Of a DNA stretch of 64,000 nt, positions 25,379 to 32,500 are shown piece after piece; the stretch's first letter is position 1, and each line of letters begins with the position of its first letter. Made by a program: the position numbers and the translations under genes. The stretch is from an uncultured Bacteroidales bacterium (GTDB lineage Bacteria > Bacteroidota > Bacteroidia > Bacteroidales > UBA932). The notes beneath the pieces are model-generated. The model had not been told where the DNA came from. It did no database searches and saw only the letters and a list, made by a program, of their open reading frames with translations. The stretch lies in assembly GCA_944326355.1 (NCBI GenBank), contig CALVDO010000004.1, positions 62,001-126,000 on the forward strand. Reading direction: 5' to 3'.

Positions 25379-27130
25379 TCAGAAGAGTCTGCCTCTGTAT
25401 AGGGAAGGGCGGTCCATCCTTGTTCCCATGCAGCACAGGTCCACGCCGTCCCAGTCGTTCTCAAGAGTGAAGAAGCCGAAGCCGTCAGGCTCTGACGCCA
25501 CCGTTCCGTAGCGTATGCTCTGCCCGAGGTACAGCACAGGACTGACAGACGGCTGAGTCTGGATGCTGATCCGGCAGTCATACTTCTCCTCGATCATGTC
25601 CTTGTTTCTCCGAGGCTTCTTGTCCGGGGCATCGTCCCGAGCGTTGTCCATGGCCGTCTTCATCAGCCACTCCTCCACCGACTCGTCCGGACCGAGCTGC
25701 GAAATGATGAGCCTGCGCACCTCCTGATGCAGCCCGGCCTCGATATCGTCGAAAGTGATTATCCTTATCCGGAACTTCGCCCTCGGGATGTTGAGCATCT
25801 GGCACGACGGAGCCTCTCCCATGATATTGCATTCATCCACAATTGACTTCAGGATGTCTATCGTCGAAATCTCGAGACTGTCGACGAGCTTAAGCACCTC
25901 GTCCTTCAGTGACTTGTCCCTGAGATTGTCGTCGATCACCTCATTGATGGCGGATGAAGGCAGATTGGAGAACTCCTTGATATAGCGGATCCGTCCCGGG
26001 CGTCCAAGAAGGTTCTCATCTACGGTCAGACGGTTGGTAGTGAGGACATAAAGCTTCCTCGCATTGTTGTAGACCCCATCTATCATCTTGAGCAGCACCT
26101 CCCTGTCATCGCTGAAGGTCTTTTCCGCCTCGTCGATGAGGATTACGCACTCAAAGCAGAGGGACTGTATGAACTCCAGCAGCCCGTCCATCGGCCTCGA
26201 GATGACGACCGCCGGCAGCCCCATGCGGTTGCAGAGCAGCTTAGCCGCAATCGTCTTCCCCGTGCCCTTCAGGCCGTTGAAGATGACGCCCAGATTCTTT
26301 CCGCTTCCCGAAAACAGGTCGGATGTCCATGTCCTGATGACTCTCGCGATGACATCCTCACAGTCAAGGTCATAAATCTTGAAACTGAAGGTAAATGAGT
26401 CGTCGATCTTCTCCAGCCCGAGACGCTTCGTGCGCGGGTCTTCATAGATGCGGAACACCCCTCGGCCAGGGCTCGGAAGCAGAGTCGCATATCCCGGAAT
26501 GGGATAAAGTATGCCTCCCTCATTTATCCATTTCTGCTTCTCCACGGTCTGCACCTTCTCCTTCACGACCTTCTTTCCCGGATTCAGATACTCCTCCCTA
26601 TCAAGGACATAGAACTCAAGATCAACGAGCTCGTCCATGAATGAGATCCCGCAATTCCTGTCAAGCCGCTCGTAGGTGAAGCCATTTTTCAGCGCAACTC
26701 TCCTTGAGGCGTCATTCCGAGGCAGGACCGAGATGGTCAGCGAATCCGCCTTGCGCTCCGTGAAGAGATAGTCCTTCATCATCTCCACGACCTCGGTCAT
26801 ATAGCCTTTTCCCCGGGCCTCCCTGCGGAGAAAGTAGCAGAGATTGAAGTCGCATCTCTCCCCCGAGACTGTCTGAGTCCTGTGCGGCGCCACCTCAAAC
26901 ACTCCGACGATATGCGCAGGAGCCCCTTTCTCCTCTATGACGAACATCTGCTCGTCCGCAACCCCCTTCCGGATCGCACCCTCCGCCTCGCTCGGCGTAC
27001 ACATGGGCCGGAAACCTACCGACGCAGCGATCTCGGGATCGCTCATCAATGCAAATACCTCATGCACATCACCTTCGTCCGGTGTTCTGACAATAAGACG
27101 CTCTGTGGCAAGCTCAATTTTCCGAGTCAT
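25379..27130 (-). CDS. GNAT acetyltransferase fused to a phage-type AAA+ ATPase
   Basis: A two-part protein of about 583 residues. Residues 1 to about 180 are a RimJ/RimL-like GNAT domain (IELATERLIVRTP at the start, the acetyl-CoA loop ARGKGYMTEV, and LPRNDASRRVALKNGF). After a linker, residues about 205-480 form an AAA+ ATPase: Walker A GLKGTGKT, Walker B CVILIDEAEKTF, sensor-1 YVLTTNRL and the arginine-containing NLLGRPGRIRYIKEF. The AAA+ half recalls ATPases I know from Bacteroides phages and prophages; the match is from memory. The last 100 residues are unassigned. The ATG at 27130 is used (a TTG lies at 27139). It stands between the orphan SusD-like gene and the deaminase gene. Function unknown. 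Confidence 0.82.
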   Translation of the reverse strand: MTRKIELATERLIVRTPDEGDVHEVFALMSDPEIAASVGFRPMCTPSEAEGAIRKGVADEQMFVIEEKGAPAHIVGVFEVAPHRTQTVSGERCDFNLCYFLRREARGKGYMTEVVEMMKDYLFTERKADSLTISVLPRNDASRRVALKNGFTYERLDRNCGISFMDELVDLEFYVLDREEYLNPGKKVVKEKVQTVEKQKWINEGGILYPIPGYATLLPSPGRGVFRIYEDPRTKRLGLEKIDDSFTFSFKIYDLDCEDVIARVIRTWTSDLFSGSGKNLGVIFNGLKGTGKTIAAKLLCNRMGLPAVVISRPMDGLLEFIQSLCFECVILIDEAEKTFSDDREVLLKMIDGVYNNARKLYVLTTNRLTVDENLLGRPGRIRYIKEFSNLPSSAINEVIDDNLRDKSLKDEVLKLVDSLEISTIDILKSIVDECNIMGEAPSCQMLNIPRAKFRIRIITFDDIEAGLHQEVRRLIISQLGPDESVEEWLMKTAMDNARDDAPDKKPRRNKDMIEEKYDCRISIQTQPSVSPVLYLGQSIRYGTVASEPDGFGFFTLENDWDGVDLCCMGTRMDRPSLYRGRLF

Positions 27131-27140
27131 ACGATTCAAA

Positions 27141-27194
27141 TTTTCAGCAAAGATATGCCGTCATTACGCCAAATTACGGCACATCTGCTGAAAA
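27141..27194 (-). other. long hairpin directly upstream of the GNAT-AAA+ gene
   Basis: TTTTCAGCA plus AGATATGCCGT (27141-27161) pair with ACGGCACATCTGCTGAAAA (27176-27194) with one bulged base and one G-T pair. It lies 11 nt before the chosen start and 47 nt after the SusD-like stop. It could end the upstream message or act in the leader of the downstream gene; there is no clean U-run. Confidence 0.5.
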
Positions 27195-27240
27195 CTGATA
27201 TACACCACGGAAAACCGCCGAGATACGCCAGCCGGCTGAA

Positions 27241-28560
27241 TCAATACCCCGGATTCTGATACATGTCATCCATCATCATCAGCACCGCCGCAGGAATCGG
27301 CATCAGAAGTTCATGATCCTCACATCCGCTGACGCTTTGAGCCAGTCCGGTTCTTTTCAGCATAGGCCAGTACCCATAGTACAACTTATTCCGGTTCCAG
27401 CTTGTGTCCAGGTCTGATGCGGAACCGTCCTCGCCCATATTCGCTTCCTGCAGGAGAAGATCAATTTTTACCGGAGTGTAGACGGGGATTGCATCACCGA
27501 ACAATTCGTAAGTGTAACTGTTCGGAGCGATGGACAGGCTGAAATCGGCCCTGCAGTTCTTCAAAAGGTCTCCGGCCTTCTGCATATCGCCGCAAGTCAA
27601 GGCAATTTCAGCCCTGAGAGCTTTGACTGCTTCAGCGGAAATCCTGTATGAGCCATTATGTTCCGGAAGATCAGAATCAATGTCCAGCAGCATGTTTTCG
27701 AGAGCGGAATATGTGCTTTCCGCTGACATTATGGCATATTCGCCGGCATCGCAGTCCGTCACATCTACGACCTGACCCCAAAGCTGAGCGGCACCGAACA
27801 TCGCCATGCTCTTAAGAGCCTTGACTTCATTCGTATATGCGGATATGGCGCTTTGCGTCATGTCAACTTCGTTTTCAGACAAAGAGCCAAGCCGATTTAT
27901 CTCATAAGTAGACTTGCATATGACTTCATAGACAGCATTCCAGGCATCTTCCACATAGTCTCCGTACGGCTCTATGTAAGCCTCATTGCCATAAAAATCT
28001 TCATGCGTCAGACGGATTCTCTCAAGCTGCAGCTGGTTTTCGACAAACTTGACCAGATCCTCATATAAGGCATCCACGATAGTCAACAAGTCCTTTTCAG
28101 TATTTGGAAATTCGTCGGGATCCAGATGACCGGACCCGTTCTCAATCCAATTTTCTTCAATGTATCTCTTCTGCTCCTCCAGATCGCCGATATTGCCGCT
28201 ATACCTTGTCATGACGATTATTCTGCCCTCAGCCGAGACGGACATACTGCCCCCTGTCACTGCGGCCGGACACATCCATACCCCTTCCTCTGTATTGAAT
28301 ACAAGTGCTTCATCCGAAACGGTGAAGTCGAACTGATAAGTCTCCTCCGTCCACTCAGAGTCTTTCCATATATGATGTACACAATCCCCCGAGCCATCCG
28401 GATTGAAGGTCAGACAGGACAATTCGTTATCTTCGATATAAAACCAATGTCCATAAATGTCTCTCGATAGCTGCCCGTCTGAAGAATTATCGTCTTGAAC
28501 GCAGGACATCAAGACCGCCGCCAGACATACGGACATAAAAGCAGTGAAGACAGTTCTCAT
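27241..28560 (-). CDS. orphan SusD/RagB-like lipoprotein with an extra N-terminal beta domain
   Basis: The lipoprotein signal ends at VLMSC. The first 120 residues (GHWFYIEDNELSCLTFNPDG, then EGRIIVMTRYSG) look like a small lipocalin-like beta domain. The rest has the helical SusD pattern: YINRLGS-type helices, VKALKSMAMFGAAQLWGQVV, a TPR-like middle and the family ending HELLMPIPAAVLMMMDDMYQNPGY (shortened SusD C-terminus). SusD proteins bind glycans at the surface next to a SusC channel, yet no susC is adjacent. The start chosen is the second ATG. It may be a remnant of a glycan system or a protein with a separate role. Confidence 0.75.
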   Translation of the reverse strand: MRTVFTAFMSVCLAAVLMSCVQDDNSSDGQLSRDIYGHWFYIEDNELSCLTFNPDGSGDCVHHIWKDSEWTEETYQFDFTVSDEALVFNTEEGVWMCPAAVTGGSMSVSAEGRIIVMTRYSGNIGDLEEQKRYIEENWIENGSGHLDPDEFPNTEKDLLTIVDALYEDLVKFVENQLQLERIRLTHEDFYGNEAYIEPYGDYVEDAWNAVYEVICKSTYEINRLGSLSENEVDMTQSAISAYTNEVKALKSMAMFGAAQLWGQVVDVTDCDAGEYAIMSAESTYSALENMLLDIDSDLPEHNGSYRISAEAVKALRAEIALTCGDMQKAGDLLKNCRADFSLSIAPNSYTYELFGDAIPVYTPVKIDLLLQEANMGEDGSASDLDTSWNRNKLYYGYWPMLKRTGLAQSVSGCEDHELLMPIPAAVLMMMDDMYQNPGY

Positions 28561-28641
28561 GCCGATAATCATTAATGAATATTATATTTTGTCATCATAA
28601 GTTTACGTATGAGCGGAGCAAGTACATCTTTTATTGCATTT

Positions 28642-28902
28642 TCATCCAATCTGTGCCCGCCATTGATACATACCGCCCATGCTGGTACCGACTACCACAT
28701 CAGGCTCAATATCCATGCAAAGAACTCGCAAAAAAGGCAATGCCTCAGCCGGGTCAACAGGAATGTCTGGCGCAATGATGTCAAAATCATATAGAAGACG
28801 GCGCAATGTCTTGACAGTACCTCCAGCACCCGACGAACCGAAGCCGTGCAGGTAGATAAGTTTCGTCTTCACAAAAGTATTTTTAGATTCCTCCGTTTCC
28901 AT
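28642..28902 (-). pseudogene. truncated YqiA-like alpha/beta hydrolase
   Basis: The 86 residues contain the oxyanion-loop segment IYLHGFGSSGAGGTV and the nucleophile elbow VVGTSMGGMY of a small alpha/beta hydrolase (UPF0227/YqiA type, usually near 190-200 residues). The sequence ends right after the elbow (QWRAQIG, stop), so the Asp and His of the triad are missing. I cannot find the remainder in any frame to the left. It is most likely a broken gene. Confidence 0.7.
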
Positions 28903-28944
28903 TCAAAAACGCACAATCTTTCATACATAGGTTTTAATCAAACA

Positions 28945-29061
28945 CAAAAATACAAAGAAAGATTCATTGAAGCTCAAGACATGTGGAACACTTACCAAAC
29001 TGCTTTAGCGGAAGTTAAGGCGGGCAAGAAAGTCACTCTAAACCTGAAAAAGATAAACTGA
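28945..29061 (+). pseudogene. possible 3' fragment of an unknown gene next to tRNA-Asp
   Basis: The frame ending at 29061 reads QKYKERFIEAQDMWNTYQTA and continues to KKVTLNLKKIN. It has protein-like composition and stops just before a good terminator, but it has no suitable start (only an ATG at 28981). It may be the tail of a lost gene. Confidence 0.25.
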
Positions 29062-29105
29062 AACACCCTACTTTACATTCTTGGGTGTAAAATCGGGTGT
29101 TTATT
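29061..29105 (+). terminator. nested hairpin terminator
   Basis: AAACACCC (29061-29068) pairs with GGGTGTTT (29095-29102), and inside it TTTACA (29072-29077) pairs with TGTAAA (29086-29091). ATTTTGT follows. It ends plus-strand transcription towards the tRNA genes. Confidence 0.75.
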
Positions 29106-29135
29106 TTGTAAAACATTGATTTTCAATGTTTATTG

Positions 29136-29210
29136 CGGTGCGGACGGGACTCGAACCCGCGACCTCCGGCGTGACAGGCCGGCGTTCTAACCAGGCTGAA
29201 CTACCGCACC
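29136..29210 (-). tRNA. tRNA-Asp (GTC)
   Basis: The minus strand folds as a full cloverleaf: acceptor GGTGCGG/CCGCACC, anticodon loop CTGTCAC (GTC, reading GAC/GAU), T-arm GGTTCGAGTCC. Discriminator base G. It follows tRNA-Val by 16 nt in the same transcript. Confidence 0.97.
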
Positions 29211-29226
29211 AGTAGTTTCAGAAAAG

Positions 29227-29301
29227 TGGGAGCTGAGGGAGTCGAACCCCCGACCCTCTGCTTGTAAGGCAGACGCTCTAAACCAACTGAGCTAAGCTCC
29301 C
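29227..29301 (-). tRNA. tRNA-Val (TAC)
   Basis: The minus strand has acceptor GGGAGCT/AGCTCCC, D-arm TAGCTCAGTTGG, anticodon loop CTTACAA (TAC, reading GUN codons) and T-arm GGTTCGACTCC. Discriminator base A. First of the two tRNAs behind a consensus promoter. Confidence 0.97.
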
Positions 29302-29349
29302 GTCATTCTTTTTAAGAACTCTGTGTCCCTCTCTTTTCGTTTGGGATTG

Positions 29350-29380
29350 CAAAGGTATGAAAGAATTTTTATTCTGCAAA
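29350..29380 (-). promoter_or_regulatory. Bacteroides-type promoter of the tRNA-Val/tRNA-Asp operon
   Basis: The minus strand reads TTTG (29380-29377), a 19-nt spacer, then TACCTTTG (29357-29350). Both elements and the spacing match the -33/-7 consensus. The tRNA 5' end is about 48 nt downstream. The remainder of 29381-29527 shows nothing further that I can name. Confidence 0.8.
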
Positions 29381-29527
29381 TATTTTTTCAATATTTCACA
29401 AAATATTTTTCTCTTTTTTCAAAGACTGAGGCTCTGAGGGAGGTCAATACGAAGGCCGCCACCCTCGACAGTGCGGCGGCACAACCTGATATTCAACGCC
29501 GTGCGGCATTCAGTCATGAATTATGCG

Positions 29528-32500
29528 TCATTCGACTCTCATCTGTCCGTCAAAAGCGCCGTTGGCACGGTAATGAGGCGCATAAAGGCATTCGATTTCT
29601 GACACAGGCGAAGTGAACACGCCCTCCTGAGTGACGATGAGCTGCTCCCTTATGCAGGACGTCTCCTCAGGACACACCTCAAGGAAGTATTCTGTGCGGT
29701 CCGTCTTGACCTCGCGGTAACCGTGAGCAGGATAAACGGAAGTCGTCAGACATACACTGGCGGGCACTCCGTCCCCAGAAACGGCATATCGCCACAACGC
29801 CCCGTACAGATGTCCGGACAACTGGTTGACCGGCCTCAGAGAGGCATTGCGCGGCAAAGTGGCCTTGACGAAACTCCGGTTCTCATCGCTATGTATCTCG
29901 TAGACGGCCATAATCTTATCCCCGACGGAAAGACTGTCGCCCTCATGAAGCGGCACAAGCGACATCTTGCTCCCGGAGGCAGCCTCCACGTCTACGACAC
30001 GCTCCACATACCACTTTGCTGTCAGGCCTATCCCGTTTCCGGACGGAAGGATGGCATCAAACGGCTTCTCCACACGCTGCCTCAACGCCACGACGGACAC
30101 GTCGCCGACCGAGGCAAGTCCATCGGCCACAGACGCGACGGCCTCGACAAAAGCCGGATCATCAGACCAGTTCTGCGTCTCCTTCTGCACCATCATCCAC
30201 ACTCTCACCCCGTCCGCGATCTCTGCCGCCTCTGCAGATCCGGAGCTCTCAGCATATTCTGAAAGCAGACGGCACAGGAGCGCATGGGCATAAAGTTCGC
30301 TCTCCAGAAGCCCCCTGAACGGCATCACCGCATTAGGGAAATACCTTCCTCCGGAACCGTGGGCCACAGCATATTCCATCAGTGACGCCATGTCACGACC
30401 GACATTACGCTCGAGCCGCTTAAGGGAGGAAGCGCTCAGGCCGAGTTCCTTCGCGAGCCTGCCGTCCGAAGCGGTCAGATTCATGAGAACGGACAGCCTC
30501 CGGGCCTTGCCGAGAATCATGCCTTCCAGCGCCTCTTTACCCTTGACGTCGAGGCACTTCTTCACCTGCCTGCGGAAATCCGCCTCGGCACTCCGGCCAA
30601 GAGACAGATTCAGAGGAACGGAAGGGTACATAGTCCTGACATGGAGATACTGAGAGAGGGATAGACCGGCAAAATGCAGCCCGAAAGCATTTTCAGTCAC
30701 GACAGCGGAATCAAGATAGGCCACTGCGCCGCCGATCACGCCATTAGGGAGAAGAGAAGTGTCCAGGATGCCCCTGTCCAGCATCGCCGCGACATATTCG
30801 AGGACGACCGCCGTCACAATCGGAGACGAATCCATGCCGGAGAACCATGCGAAGCCACCATCGGCATTCACATAGTCGGCCAGCAGCGCCGCCAGCTCGA
30901 ACGCGCCGCCGACAGGCTTTCCGTCCCTGCACGCCTCGACACGGGCCGCATCCGATTCGCCGCCGGAACGCAGCTCGGCCGACAGGCACACCGAATAAAG
31001 CGCCCGCACAAGAGATATGACATCCTTCCCGTCAATCCCGACTTTCTCCGGCAGAGCGGCCATTACCATGTCCGTAAGCGAACATTCAGACGTTTCGGCC
31101 CCATACCCCGAGACATTGACGAAGCGCCCCCTCAGGTCGGCAAGAAGAGAATCCCGGTCCATGCCGGGCAGAAGAACGGCAGAATGAGCCTCTTCGACGG
31201 TCTGGACCGACGGCTTCACAGGGACGGAGACAAAGACTCCGTCGGAATACTTCACTTCCGGGACTTCCGCCTCGGCAGAAGCATCCTTTGAGCCCGCAGA
31301 GGCTTTCGCACCGCTGAAGACAATCTTGAAGCCAAGAGAGTCGACATGTTCCGGCACATCCACCTCGAAGCGCTCCATCTCCGCACCGCCTTTGCTCACC
31401 GCAAGAGGCCTGCTCATCACTACAACGGGCGTTCTGCCCTCATGCTCAGAGCCTTCGTAGACAGACACGGTCAGCATTCCCTCAACATCGGAATCCGAGA
31501 TATTGCTCACGGAAGCCCTCATGACATACCTGTCTCCCTCATGAAGGAACTGGGGCTCCATCACAGAGACGAGCACATCCCGAGAGACAAGCATCTCCCT
31601 GCGCAGCACGCCGTTACGCATCGATTTGTCATGAGCGAAGAGAGACACCCAATATGTCGAGGCCTTGTCCGAGGCCCTGAAAGAGAAACTCACGGTACCG
31701 TCTGGCGACGTACGGAGGAACGGCTGGAATGTCAGAGTGTTTGCGAAGTCGCTTCTTACGCTCACTTCCGAGCCCCCGGCTGCCGCAGGAGAAGGAGAAG
31801 CGGCAGCCAGATCATCAGACTTCGACATGACCGCCTCGGCTTTATCGTAAACCACTCTGCCGAGAGTTGCGCCGTCGGCCGACGCCGACTCTTCTGACGC
31901 AATGCCATTGACAGGTTCACTCAACAGATAATGGCCGCCATACGAGAATCTGCGCCCGTCTCCGCCAACAGAGCCGTCGGAAGTGCCGATGTAGACCGTA
32001 GGTACACGCATTTCCTCCGGGAAGACGATTCTGCGCCACTCGTTCGGCATGATGTCCTCCGTGCTCCTGTCAAACACCGAGGCAAGCACCTCAGTCTCAG
32101 GCAGAGCCTTCACCTCAAAAGTGCATTCCTGTCCCGGAGAAGTCCTGTCGACGAAAGAGGAGAACTCCAGCGGCATGAGCGACTTCTTCTCCTGACGCTC
32201 ATACACATGGCTGAAGCGGCAGGTCCTTCCGTCCCTGAAATAAAGCGCCTCAAGCCGCACCTTGTCCGGATAATCTTCCCTAAATCCATATCTAAGAACC
32301 CTGAGCGAACCGTCCGCGCCGCGCTTTCCGTCAAGATGCACCAGCTCGGAGCGGAGCAGCCTCGAATCCATGCCCCAGAGCTCGACAGACACCCACACCG
32401 GACCATCAGAAGCGCCGACGAGAAGAGCGATGTCATCCTCTGAATCAATCACTTTGAATACGCTCTCGACTTCAGTTCCGAGCTTCCCGTCAGCCTCGCT

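Noticed and set aside
24863-27130. Deaminase plus AAA+ ATPase read as a RADAR-type anti-phage system
   Set aside because: RADAR uses a different, much larger ATPase and an adenosine deaminase of another fold. This deaminase looks like ordinary guanine deaminase, so only adjacency is shared.
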